Counted from the first letter of the stretch, positions 7,225 through 15,631 are shown. The stretch is DNA of 26,335 nt from Ideonella_A sp031398385 (GCA_031398385.1 JANNNE010000012.1:1-26335), one strand, 5' to 3'. Numbers and translations are program-made. Notes: generated by a model not told the origin, from the sequence alone.

Positions 7225-9815
7225 CCGCGGTTGCGCGGCCCGGCGTGACGGGCGCTGTCGGCGATGCGGCAGCTCAGCCGTCGGAAACCGGCTTCGATGC
7301 CCGCTTGTATGCGCGTTTCCCGACCGCCGGCGAGCGGCCCCTGGGCGAGTTCGAGGCGCTGAAGAAAGTCTGGGCGACACCCACCGGCTGGCGCAGCCTG
7401 AGCGCGGTGAACAACAGCTACATCGGCCTGCTTTTCATCATCACCGCGTTCGGCTTCTTTGTCGCCGCCGGCGTGCTGGCGCTGGTGATGCGGGTGCAGC
7501 TGACCGCGCCGCTGGCCGGCATCATTCCGCAGGAAACCTACAACCAGCTGTTCACGATGCACGGCTCGGTGATGATGTTCCTGTTCGCGGTGCCCGCGGT
7601 CGAGGCCATCGCCGTGCTGCTGCTGCCGCAGATGCTGGCGGCACGTGACCTGCCGTTTCCGCGCCTTTCGGCCTTCTCGTACTGGGCCTATGCGATCGGC
7701 GGCACAGCGTTTTTCGGCTCGATCTTCTTCAGCCTGGCGCCGGCCGGTGGCTGGTTCATGTATCCGCCGCTCAGCTCGGGGGTCTACTCCCAGGGCATCA
7801 ATGCCGATTTCTGGCTGCTGGGCATCGGCTTCATCGAGATCAGCGCGATCGCCGGCGCGATCGAGCTGATCGTCGGCGTGCTGCGCACCCGCGCGCCCGG
7901 CATGACGCTGGCGAAGATGCCGATCTACGCCTGGGCGGTGCTGATCTTCGGCGTGATGGTGATCCTGGCGTTCCCGGCGATGATCATGGTGACCTTCCTG
8001 CTGGAACTGGAGCGCGCGTTCAACTGGCCGCTGTTCGACGCCACGCGCGGCGGCGATCCGCTGCTGTACCAGCACCTGTTCTGGTTCTTCGGTCACCCGG
8101 ACGTCTACATCATCTTCCTGCCGGCCTCGGCGATGGTGTCGACGATCGTCGTCACGGTGGCGCGCAAACGGCTGGTCGGCCACGAGATCGTCGTGTTGTC
8201 GATGATCGCCACCGCCTTCATCAGCTTCGGCGTCTGGGCCCACCACATGTTCACGGTCGGGCTGCCGGGGCTGTCGGCCGGCTATTTCTCGGCGGCGTCG
8301 ATGGCGGTGGCGATACCGGCCGGGGCGCAGGTGTTCGCATGGATCGCGACCTTGGCTTCGGGCAAGGTGCAACGCAATGTACCGGCGCTGTTCCTCGTGG
8401 GCGGCATCCTGATTTTCGTGATGGGTGGCCTGACCGGGGTGATGGTGGGCATGGTCGCGTTCGACGGCCAGGCCCACGACACCTATTTCGTCGTCGCGCA
8501 CTTCCATTACGTGCTGATCGGCGGCATGGTGTTCCCGCTGTTCGCCGGCTTCTACTACTGGACGCCGATGATGAACGGCCGCCAGTTGTCCGAGCGCCTC
8601 GGACGCTGGGTGTTCTGGCTCAACTTCATCGGTGTTCATGTCTGTTTCCTGCCGATGCACCTGAGCGGGCTGATGGGCATGCCGCGACGCGTCGACACTT
8701 ACCTGCCGGGTCGGTATCTCGAGCTGCCGAACCAGGTCTCGACGGTCGGCGCCTTCATCATGGCCGCGGGCGTATTGCTGTTTCTGATCGATGCGATCCG
8801 TTGCTACACCCGCAAGGGCGACGGCAACGCGCAGAACGTCTTCAGCGGCGGCACGCTGGAATGGCTGCCGACCGGCAACTACGCGGCGCGGTCGATTCCG
8901 GTCGTCAACGACCTGCAGCCGCTGTGGGCTGATCCGCGGCTGTGCGACGACGTCGAGGCCGGGCGCTACTTCCTGCCCAACACCGCTACCGGCGCGCGCG
9001 AGACCCTGATCACGAGCACGACGCGCGCCGAGCCGCAATATGTGCAGATCATGCCTGGTCCGTCGTGGTGGCCGTTGCTGGCCGCCTTGTTCACCGCCGG
9101 CTTCTTCCTGTTGCTGACCGTGAAGGCGTATGCGATCAGCGTCGTCTGCGGCGTGCTGGCCATCTTCGGCCTGATGCGCTGGCTGTGGGAAAACGACCGC
9201 CACGTCGAGCAGAAGGTGGTCGACGTCGGCGCCGGCATCGAGCTGCCGACCTACGTGACCGGGCCACAGTCGCACGGCTGGTGGGCCGCGGTGCTGCTCA
9301 ACATCGTGCTCGGGATGATCTTCCTGATGGCGATGTTCGCATACTTGTACCTGCACGGCGCGCATCCCGACTGGTGGCGAATCGAGGCCCCCACCGGTGC
9401 GTTGCTGCCGGGTCTGATGCTGCTTGCCACATCGGCCGGCCTGGCTTACGCGGCCCGGCCGGCGATGGCGCGCTTCAAGTACGGCAGCGGGATCAGCGCC
9501 GTGCTGATGACGCTCAGCATGTTCTGCCTGGCCGCCGCCCTGGCGGTCGATGGCCTGGATTGGTGGAATGCCGGGCTGCGCGGCGATCGCAGCGGGCAGG
9601 GCGCCACCGTCTACGCGATGATGGCGTGGCATGCCAGCATCGTGGTCTCGGTGGTGTTGTCGACCTTGTTCTACGTGGCGCGCTGGATGCGTGGCCTGGC
9701 GCCCGGCCCGGCCAACAAGACGCTGGAGGCGCTGCGGCTGCTGTTCCTGTTCGCGGCCCTCGAAGGTAGCGCGGGCCTGCTGCTGCCGCGACTGATGCCG
9801 TGGGGTGGTGCGTGA
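7221..9815 (+). CDS. coxA: Cytochrome c oxidase subunit I-III fusion with altered proton channels
   Basis: An 864-residue fusion. Residues about 65-560 are heme-copper oxidase subunit I; about 660-864 are a subunit III domain (GWWAAVLLNIVLGMIF... and YAMMAWHASIVVSVVL). Metal ligands are intact: H114 and H429 for the low-spin heme, H427 for the active-site heme, H292, H341 and H342 for CuB, and the cross-linkable Y296 in HPDVY. Proton-path residues differ from standard A-family enzymes: the HPEVY glutamate is D294; the K-channel lysine is Q370 and its threonine partner is A367 (IPAGAQVFAW instead of PTGxKxFxW); the D-channel entrance D143 is kept, but the asparagine seven residues on is S150. 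It should reduce oxygen at the inner membrane; pumping efficiency is uncertain. Overlaps with both neighbours show one operon. Confidence 0.95.
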   Translation: MTAVARPGVTGAVGDAAAQPSETGFDARLYARFPTAGERPLGEFEALKKVWATPTGWRSLSAVNNSYIGLLFIITAFGFFVAAGVLALVMRVQLTAPLAGIIPQETYNQLFTMHGSVMMFLFAVPAVEAIAVLLLPQMLAARDLPFPRLSAFSYWAYAIGGTAFFGSIFFSLAPAGGWFMYPPLSSGVYSQGINADFWLLGIGFIEISAIAGAIELIVGVLRTRAPGMTLAKMPIYAWAVLIFGVMVILAFPAMIMVTFLLELERAFNWPLFDATRGGDPLLYQHLFWFFGHPDVYIIFLPASAMVSTIVVTVARKRLVGHEIVVLSMIATAFISFGVWAHHMFTVGLPGLSAGYFSAASMAVAIPAGAQVFAWIATLASGKVQRNVPALFLVGGILIFVMGGLTGVMVGMVAFDGQAHDTYFVVAHFHYVLIGGMVFPLFAGFYYWTPMMNGRQLSERLGRWVFWLNFIGVHVCFLPMHLSGLMGMPRRVDTYLPGRYLELPNQVSTVGAFIMAAGVLLFLIDAIRCYTRKGDGNAQNVFSGGTLEWLPTGNYAARSIPVVNDLQPLWADPRLCDDVEAGRYFLPNTATGARETLITSTTRAEPQYVQIMPGPSWWPLLAALFTAGFFLLLTVKAYAISVVCGVLAIFGLMRWLWENDRHVEQKVVDVGAGIELPTYVTGPQSHGWWAAVLLNIVLGMIFLMAMFAYLYLHGAHPDWWRIEAPTGALLPGLMLLATSAGLAYAARPAMARFKYGSGISAVLMTLSMFCLAAALAVDGLDWWNAGLRGDRSGQGATVYAMMAWHASIVVSVVLSTLFYVARWMRGLAPGPANKTLEALRLLFLFAALEGSAGLLLPRLMPWGGA

Positions 9816-10135
9816 CGAACGCGCAGCGCCACCCGAACAGCTGGCGGCCGGTCCTCACGGCCCTCACCATCTGGTTCATCCATTTCATGGTGTGCTGGGC
9901 AGCGGTTGAAATCTGGCCGCAGCAGTTGACCGCCAATCTGGTAGCCTGGATCGCAACCCCGATCGCACTCTTCGCTGTCGGTGTGCACGCGGTGCGAATG
10001 CAGGTGCAACGTCAGCCGCCCGATATTGCAGGGGACGTTGCGGGCTGGAAGCACCGGTTTGCCCATGGCGCGATCGCTATTTCCGCGGTGGCCATCGTTT
10101 TCAGCGCCGTACCCTCGTTGGTGCTGCTGCCTTGA
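9812..10135 (+). CDS. Small three-helix membrane protein at the end of the oxidase operon
   Basis: A 107-residue protein starting at a GTG that overlaps the subunit I-III stop (GTGA at 9812-9815). It has three hydrophobic segments: VLTALTIWFIHFMVCWAAVE, LVAWIATPIALFAVGVHAV, and a C-terminal one ending SAVPSLVLLP. A His in the first helix and several Trp residues are notable. I do not recognise the family. Coupling to the oxidase subunits suggests an accessory or subunit IV-like role, or assembly. There is no signal peptide or metal-binding cysteine motif. Confidence 0.75.
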   Translation: MTNAQRHPNSWRPVLTALTIWFIHFMVCWAAVEIWPQQLTANLVAWIATPIALFAVGVHAVRMQVQRQPPDIAGDVAGWKHRFAHGAIAISAVAIVFSAVPSLVLLP

Positions 10136-10184
10136 GCGCGCCCCGGTCCTGAGGAAATCCAACACCCCCACCACGGAACAGATT

Positions 10185-10198
10185 CAGGGTCTTCCCTG
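10185..10198 (+). terminator. Possible weak terminator after the oxidase operon
   Basis: A perfect five-base stem CAGGG/CCCTG with a TCTT loop lies 50 bases after the last oxidase gene and before leuC. There is no T-run behind it, only a mixed pyrimidine stretch, so factor-independent termination is doubtful. I see nothing else in the 211 bases between the two operons apart from the leuC ribosome site. Confidence 0.25.
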
Positions 10199-10346
10199 AC
10201 CCGCTTTCTCGTTTCGCGAAAGCTCGCCACCCGAACTGATCATTCCGCGTTGCGACCCCGATCTGCAGAATCCGCATCCGGCACCGCCAGGCGTCGCGCC
10301 CGCAGATTCGCGGCGCGGTCGGTCGGTGCGGCAGATGGAGTCCCGG

Positions 10347-11789
10347 ATGGATATGGCCACCCCGGCGCGGGCACCGCGCACCTTGTTCGACAAGCTGTGG
10401 ATGAGCCACCTGGTCGACCAGAGCGACGACGGCGAGGCGCTGTTGTACGTCGACAGGCACCTGGTCTACGAGGTGACGAGCCCGCAGGCCTTCGAGGGCT
10501 TGCGCCTGAGCGGGCGCCGGCCCTGGCGGCGCGAGACGGTGCTGGCCACCGTCGACCACAACGTGCCCACCCGCGCCGCCGAACGTGCCAGCGTCGACAG
10601 CATCGCCGATCCGCTGTCGCGCGAGCAGGTGCGCCAGCTCGGCACCAACTGCCGCGAGTTCGGCATCACCGAGTTCGGCCTCGGCAACCCGCGCCAGGGG
10701 ATCATCCACGTGGTCGGGCCGGAGCAGGGCGCGACGCTGCCCGGCATGACCGTCGTCGCCGGCGACTCGCACACCAGCACACACGGGGCATTCGCCGCGC
10801 TCGCCTTCGGCGTGGGAACCTCCGACGTCGAGCATGTGCTCGCCACCCAGTGCCTGGTGCTGCGCGCGATGCAGACGATGCAGGTCCGCATCGAAGGGGC
10901 GCTGCCCAGCGGCGTCAGCGCCAAGGACCTGATCCTCGCGATCATCGGCCGCATCGGCACCGCCGGCGCGACCGGTTGCGCGATCGAATTTACCGGCAGC
11001 ACGATCCGCGAACTGTCGATGGAAGGGCGGATGACACTGTGCAACATGGCCATCGAGGCGGGGGCCCGGGTCGGCCTGGTCGCGGTCGACGAGCGCACGA
11101 TCGACTATCTGCGCGGCCGCCCTTATGCGCCGACGGCTGCGCACTGGGACGCCGCGGTCGCCTACTGGCGAACCTTGCACAGCGACGCCGGTGCGCGCTT
11201 CGAGCACACACTCGAGATCGACGCCACTGCGCTGCGGCCGATGGTCAGCTGGGGCACTTCGCCCGAGATGGTGGTGCCGGTCGACGCCAGCGTGCCCGAC
11301 CCTGCGCACGAGGCCGACCCGGTGCGGCGCGCCGGCATGGTTCGCGCGCTCGAGTACATGGGGCTCGAGCCGGGAATGCCGATTTGCTCGATCCGGCCCG
11401 ACAAGGTCTTCATCGGCTCGTGCACCAACGCGCGAATCGAGGACCTGCGCGCTGCGGCCGCGATCGTCGAAGGGCGGCACATCGCCGTCAATATCCGCCA
11501 GGCGCTGGTCGTTCCGGGATCGGGGCTGGTCAAGGCGCAGGCCGAATCCGAGGGACTGGATCGCATCTTCACTGCGGCGGGCTTCGAATGGAGGGAGCCG
11601 GGCTGCTCGATGTGCCTGGGAATGAACGACGACCGGCTCGGTCCGCGCGAACGTTGCGCGTCGACTTCGAACCGCAACTTCGAAGGTCGCCAGGGGCCGG
11701 GCGGGCGCAGTCACCTGGTCAGCCCGGCGATGGCCGCAGCGGCTGCGATCAACGGACATTTTGTCGACATCACCGGAGGGACCACCTGA
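10347..11789 (+). CDS. leuC: 3-isopropylmalate dehydratase-like large subunit (aconitase superfamily)
   Basis: A 480-residue protein of full LeuC length. It has the substrate/cluster loop GDSHTSTHGAFAALAFGVGTS and the three [4Fe-4S] ligands C359 (IGSCTNARIEDL), C420 and C423 (PGCSMCLGMN), so the cluster can form. With its small-subunit partner it should hydrate and dehydrate a branched hydroxy-diacid. LeuC proteins make leucine, but here the gene sits with a solute receptor, a CoA-transferase and a lyase rather than leuB/leuA, and close paralogues act on citraconate/mesaconate-type acids, so the true substrate may differ. I chose ATG 10347 because GGAG lies six bases upstream; a GTG at 10326 extends the frame without conservation. 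The stop overlaps leuD by one base. Confidence 0.93.
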   Translation: MDMATPARAPRTLFDKLWMSHLVDQSDDGEALLYVDRHLVYEVTSPQAFEGLRLSGRRPWRRETVLATVDHNVPTRAAERASVDSIADPLSREQVRQLGTNCREFGITEFGLGNPRQGIIHVVGPEQGATLPGMTVVAGDSHTSTHGAFAALAFGVGTSDVEHVLATQCLVLRAMQTMQVRIEGALPSGVSAKDLILAIIGRIGTAGATGCAIEFTGSTIRELSMEGRMTLCNMAIEAGARVGLVAVDERTIDYLRGRPYAPTAAHWDAAVAYWRTLHSDAGARFEHTLEIDATALRPMVSWGTSPEMVVPVDASVPDPAHEADPVRRAGMVRALEYMGLEPGMPICSIRPDKVFIGSCTNARIEDLRAAAAIVEGRHIAVNIRQALVVPGSGLVKAQAESEGLDRIFTAAGFEWREPGCSMCLGMNDDRLGPRERCASTSNRNFEGRQGPGGRSHLVSPAMAAAAAINGHFVDITGGTT

Positions 11790-12427
11790 TGCAGCCGTTC
11801 ACCGAACTCAGTGCTTGCGCGGTGCCGATCGACCGCGCCAATGTCGATACCGACGCGATCATTCCGAAACAGTTCATGAAATCGATCCGGCGCACCGGAT
11901 TCGGCGCCAACCTGTTTGACGAATGGCGCTACCTGGATCGCGGGGAGCCGGGTCAGGACATCTCGCAGCGCCGCATCGACCCGGACTTCGCGTTGAATCA
12001 GCCGCGCCATGCCGGCGCGCAAATTGTGCTGGCGCGCGAGAACTTCGGCTGCGGGTCGAGCCGCGAACACGCCGCCTGGGCGCTTCGCGACCATGGCATC
12101 CGCGCGCTGGTCGCGCCGAGTTTCGCCGACATCTTCCACGGCAACTGCTTCAAGAACGGCCTGTTGCCGATCGTGCTCGACGCGGCCACGGTCGACGTGC
12201 TGTTCCGCCTCGTCGACGAGGCGCCGCGAACGTTGCTGCACATCGACCTGGCGGCGCAGACGCTGACCCCGGACGGCAGTGCGCCGATCCGCTTCGAGAT
12301 CGACGCCGGGCGCAAGCACCGGCTGATGAACGGACTCGACGACATCGGCATCACGCTCGAGCGCGCCGATCGAATCCGTGACTACGAAACCCGGCGGCGC
12401 GCCGCCGAGCCGTGGCTGTTTACCTGA
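11789..12427 (+). CDS. leuD: 3-isopropylmalate dehydratase-like small subunit
   Basis: A 212-residue swivel-domain subunit of full LeuD length. It begins with the usual PIDRANVDTDAIIPKQFMK and carries the conserved ARENFGCGSSREHAAWAL loop, then APSFADIFHGNCFKNGLLPI. It pairs with the large subunit encoded immediately upstream; the start overlaps that stop (TGATG) and GGAGGG lies eight bases before it. The C-terminal GITLERADRIRDYE motif is also typical. Together the two subunits form one hydro-lyase whose position in this operon favours a catabolic acid over isopropylmalate, though sequence alone cannot separate these. Confidence 0.93.
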   Translation: MQPFTELSACAVPIDRANVDTDAIIPKQFMKSIRRTGFGANLFDEWRYLDRGEPGQDISQRRIDPDFALNQPRHAGAQIVLARENFGCGSSREHAAWALRDHGIRALVAPSFADIFHGNCFKNGLLPIVLDAATVDVLFRLVDEAPRTLLHIDLAAQTLTPDGSAPIRFEIDAGRKHRLMNGLDDIGITLERADRIRDYETRRRAAEPWLFT

Positions 12428-12467
12428 CCCCCCTTGAAAACCGACCCACACCAATTGGAGACGACAC

Positions 12468-13433
12468 ATGAAGTTCACCCGCCATCTCACCGCCCTGCTG
12501 CTCGCCGGCCTGGCCAGCGCCGCCTTTGCGCAGGACAAGTATCCGAGCAAGATCGTCACGCTGATCGTTCCGCAGGCCGTCGGCGGCGCCAACGATACGA
12601 TCGCTCGCATCGTTGCGCAGAAGCTCAATGAGCAGACCGGCCAGCAGTTCATCGTCGAAAACCGCCCGGGCGCCGGTGGCAATCTCGGCACCGCACAGGC
12701 CGCCCGCGCCAAGCCGGACGGCTATACGCTGCTGCTGACAGTCAACAGCGCGCACGTCATCAACCCCTCCCTGTACAAGAATGCCGGCTTCGATCCGTTG
12801 AAGGATTTCGAGCCGATCACGCCGGTCGCCAATGCCGGCTATGTGCTGGTTGCGAACAACACATTCCCGGCCAAGAACGTCAGCGAACTGATCGCGGCGG
12901 CGAAAAAGGAACCGGGCAAGATCACCATCGCCTCGGCCGGCAATGGCACGCTGAACCACCTGATCGGCGAGATGCTGCAGAAGGCGACCGGTACCGAGCT
13001 GACGCATATTCCCTACAAGGGCGCTTCGGCGGCGGTCACCGATCTGGTCGGCGGCCAGGTGCAGGTCTCGGTGCAGAGCTTGCCGTCGTCGATGGCGTTC
13101 ATCAAGTCGGGCAAGCTGAAGGTGCTCGGTGTGGTCAACGAAGCGCGGGTCGCCGCGCTGCCCGATGTGCCGACTATCGGCGAGACCATCCAGGGCTTCG
13201 GCTCGACACCGTGGTACGGCCTGTTCGCACCGGCCGGTACGCCGAAGGCGATCGTCAACCAACTGCAGGCCGAGGTCGCCAAGGCGCTCGAGTCGCCCGA
13301 GGTGCGCAGCAAGCTCGCCGCCGTGGGTTGTGAGCCCTTCACCAGCACGCCGGAGAAGTTCGCCGTGCTGATCAAGGACGATCTGCCGCGCTGGGCGAAG
13401 ATCGTTCGCGAGTCGGGCGCCACCGTCGACTGA
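12468..13433 (+). CDS. Tripartite tricarboxylate transporter receptor (Bug/TctC family)
   Basis: A 321-residue periplasmic solute-binding protein. The signal peptide is MKFTRHLTALLLAGLASAAFA, cut before QDKYPSK. The mature protein shows the Bug signature VPQAVGGANDTIARIVAQKL and IVENRPGAGGNLGT, then PDGYTLLL, HIPYKGASAAVTDLVGGQVQ and APAGTPKAIVNQL. These receptors bind carboxylates with little charge contact and deliver them to TctA/TctB membrane proteins. No tctA or tctB is in the window, so this is one of the orphan receptors typical of Burkholderiales. GGAG sits seven bases before the ATG. It lies between leuD and the CoA-transferase, which suggests that it binds the substrate of these enzymes. 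Confidence 0.95.
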   Translation: MKFTRHLTALLLAGLASAAFAQDKYPSKIVTLIVPQAVGGANDTIARIVAQKLNEQTGQQFIVENRPGAGGNLGTAQAARAKPDGYTLLLTVNSAHVINPSLYKNAGFDPLKDFEPITPVANAGYVLVANNTFPAKNVSELIAAAKKEPGKITIASAGNGTLNHLIGEMLQKATGTELTHIPYKGASAAVTDLVGGQVQVSVQSLPSSMAFIKSGKLKVLGVVNEARVAALPDVPTIGETIQGFGSTPWYGLFAPAGTPKAIVNQLQAEVAKALESPEVRSKLAAVGCEPFTSTPEKFAVLIKDDLPRWAKIVRESGATVD

Positions 13434-13445
13434 GGAGCAAACGAG

Positions 13446-14651
13446 ATGAATCAAGTCATGACTCCCGGAGCGTTGCAAGGCGTTCGAGTGATCGAGATGG
13501 GCCAGCTGATCGCCGGCCCGTTCGCCGGCAAGACGTTGGCCGAATTTGGCGCCGATGTGATCAAGATCGAGCCGCCCGGTGCTGGCGATCCGCTGCGCAA
13601 CTGGCGGCTGATCAAGGAGGGCACCTCGGTGTGGTGGCAGGTGCAGTCGCGCAACAAGCGGTCGATCGCGCTCGATCTGCGCAGCCGCGAGGGCCAGGCT
13701 ATCGCGCGCCGTCTGATCCGCGATGCGGACGTGCTGATCGAGAACTTCCGCCCCGGCACGCTCGAGAACTGGGGCATGGGCTACGAGGCGCTGGCGAAGG
13801 AGAACCCGGGCCTGGTGATGTTGCGTATCAGCGGCTACGGCCAGACCGGCCCGTACCGCGACCTCCCGGGTTTCGGCGCGATCGGCGAGGCGATGGGCGG
13901 GCTGCGCCAGCTGACCGGCGAGCCCGGCCGGGTGCCGGTACGCTGCGGCATCTCGATCGGCGACACGCTGGCTGCGTTGCACGGCACGATCGGAATCCTG
14001 ACCGCGCTGTACCACCGCAAGGTCAACGGCGGCCAAGGCCAGGTGATCGACGTCGCACTGAACGAAGCGGTGTTGAACGTGATGGAAAGCCTGATTCCCG
14101 AGTACAGCGCCTTCGGCGCGGTGCGTGAGGCCGCCGGCAGCGCGCTGCCGGGCATCGCGCCGTCGAATGCCGACCGCTGCAGCGACGGCTATGTGCTGAT
14201 CGCCGGCAACGGCGACAGCATCTTCAAGCGATTGATGCAGGTGATTGGCCGGGGCGACCTCGGCAGCGATACCGGGCTGGCCGACAACGCCGGGCGGGTG
14301 GCGCGGGTGGACGAGCTCGATGCCGCGATCGAGGCCTGGACTTCGCAGCAGTCGGTGCAGCAGGTGCTCGACGGTCTGGGCGCAGCGCGCGTTCCGGCCG
14401 GCAAGGTCTACACGGTGAAGGACATCGTCGAGGATCCGCACTTCCAGGCGCGCGAGATGGTGTTGCGCCAGAAGACGCGCGAAGGTTACGAGCTCGACGT
14501 ACCGGGCGTGGTTCCCAAATTGATGGGAACGCCCGGCACGATCCGCTCGGCCGCGCCGCGGCTGGGCGAGGATACCGATGCGGTGTTGTCCGAGCTCGGC
14601 TTCGCCGCCAACGACATTGCCGCGCTGCGCAGCAGCAAGGTGGTGGCATGA
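13446..14651 (+). CDS. CaiB/BaiF (family III) CoA-transferase
   Basis: A 401-residue protein of normal family III length. The N-terminal Rossmann part has VRVIEMGQLIAGPFAGKTLAEFGADVIKIEPP, followed by NKRSIALDLR and DVLIENFRPGTLENWG. The catalytic aspartate that forms the acyl anhydride is most likely D173 in GISIGDTLAALHG. The typical C-terminal VYTVKDIVEDPHFQARE is present. It would move CoA from a donor such as succinyl-CoA to a dicarboxylic acid. Being coupled to an HMG-CoA-lyase-like gene by an ATGA overlap, it probably activates the hydroxy-acid that this lyase then splits. Citramalate or 3-hydroxy-3-methylglutarate fit; sequence alone does not decide. Confidence 0.93.
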   Translation: MNQVMTPGALQGVRVIEMGQLIAGPFAGKTLAEFGADVIKIEPPGAGDPLRNWRLIKEGTSVWWQVQSRNKRSIALDLRSREGQAIARRLIRDADVLIENFRPGTLENWGMGYEALAKENPGLVMLRISGYGQTGPYRDLPGFGAIGEAMGGLRQLTGEPGRVPVRCGISIGDTLAALHGTIGILTALYHRKVNGGQGQVIDVALNEAVLNVMESLIPEYSAFGAVREAAGSALPGIAPSNADRCSDGYVLIAGNGDSIFKRLMQVIGRGDLGSDTGLADNAGRVARVDELDAAIEAWTSQQSVQQVLDGLGAARVPAGKVYTVKDIVEDPHFQAREMVLRQKTREGYELDVPGVVPKLMGTPGTIRSAAPRLGEDTDAVLSELGFAANDIAALRSSKVVA

Positions 14652-15631
14652 GCGCGGCCATCTGGCAGGGCGCAGGTCGGCGCATTCATATGCAGGAAGT
14701 CGGCACCCGCGACGGCCTGCAGGTCGAGCCGGCATTCGTTCCGACCGAAGACAAGGTCGCGCTGGTGAATGCGCTGTCGCATGCGGGAATGGCCAAGATC
14801 GAGGTCACCGCCTTCGTCTCGCCGAAGGCAATTCCCGCTTTGCGCGACGGCGAGCAGGTGCTGCGCGAGATCGAGCGGGCACCGGGCGTGGTGTACAGCG
14901 CGCTGGTGCCCAATGTGCGCGGTGCCGAGCGCGCGGTCGAGGCCCACACCGACGAGTTCAACCTGGTGATGTCGGCCACCGAGAGCCACAACCTGGCGAA
15001 TCTGCGGATGACACCGGAGCAGTCGTTCGCCGGGCTGGTCGAAGTGGCGAAGATCGCGCGCGGCGCCGGTGCGGCGGTCAATGTCTCGTTGTCGTGTTCC
15101 TTCGGTTGTCCGATGGAGGGAGACGTGCCGGTGCAGACCGTACTCGACTGGTGTGCCCGATATGTCGGCGAGATCGGCGCCACCGGCGTCACCTTGTGCG
15201 ACACCACCGGCATGGCCTATCCGTCCCAGGTTGCCGAGCTGACCGCGGCGTTTCGTTCGCGCTGGCCGGGTACCGAGCTGACCTTGCATTTCCACAACAC
15301 GCGTGGCATGGGGCTGGCCAATGTGCTGGCGGGGATCGATGCCGGTGCAGATCGCTTCGACGCCTCGCTCGGCGGTATTGGCGGCTGCCCGTATGCGCCG
15401 GGCGCGACCGGCAATGTGTGCAGCGAGGAGATCGTGCATGCGCTCGAGCTGATGGGTTACGACACCGGCGTCGATCTGGAGCGCCTGATCGAGGCTTCAA
15501 ACCGGCTGCCGGCGCTGATCGGTCATGACATCCCGAGCCAGATCGTCAAGGCCGGACGGCGGCTGGATCTGCATCCGGCGCCGGCCGACCTGGAGGCGAT
15601 CCGCGAGCGCGCGCTGGCGCGGGTGGCTTGA
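14648..15631 (+). CDS. HMG-CoA lyase-like acyl-CoA lyase
   Basis: A 327-residue DRE-TIM enzyme. R21-D22 of GTRDGLQVE is the catalytic Arg/metal Asp pair; H214 and H216 (LHFHNTRG) supply the metal histidines; C247 in GGIGGCPYAPGATGNV is the active-site loop cysteine. It cleaves a 3-hydroxy-3-methyl acyl-CoA to acetyl-CoA and a keto acid. The residues after the His pair are N-T-R where mitochondrial HMG-CoA lyase has D-T-Y, a change I associate with the CoA-transferase-linked branch rather than leucine breakdown, and no other leucine catabolic genes are present. A citramalyl-CoA or HMG-CoA lyase role is therefore plausible. The gene overlaps the CoA-transferase by four bases. Confidence 0.92.
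   Translation: MSAAIWQGAGRRIHMQEVGTRDGLQVEPAFVPTEDKVALVNALSHAGMAKIEVTAFVSPKAIPALRDGEQVLREIERAPGVVYSALVPNVRGAERAVEAHTDEFNLVMSATESHNLANLRMTPEQSFAGLVEVAKIARGAGAAVNVSLSCSFGCPMEGDVPVQTVLDWCARYVGEIGATGVTLCDTTGMAYPSQVAELTAAFRSRWPGTELTLHFHNTRGMGLANVLAGIDAGADRFDASLGGIGGCPYAPGATGNVCSEEIVHALELMGYDTGVDLERLIEASNRLPALIGHDIPSQIVKAGRRLDLHPAPADLEAIRERALARVA

Noticed and set aside
7203..9632. An 809-codon open frame on the minus strand across the oxidase subunit I-III gene.
   Set aside because: It is dominated by His, Arg, Gln and Asp, as expected for the antisense of a GC-rich membrane protein gene, and has no recognisable motif; the plus-strand gene is certain.
10250..12427. A 725-codon plus-strand frame spanning leuC and leuD, which could suggest a LeuC-LeuD fusion.
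   Set aside because: Only its last part is the true LeuD; the rest is an out-of-frame reading of leuC rich in Arg and Ala. The separate TGATG junction at 11787-11791 shows two proteins.
12420..14735. A 771-codon minus-strand frame opposite the receptor and CoA-transferase genes.
   Set aside because: Its composition is typical of antisense shadows, and both plus-strand genes carry complete family motifs.
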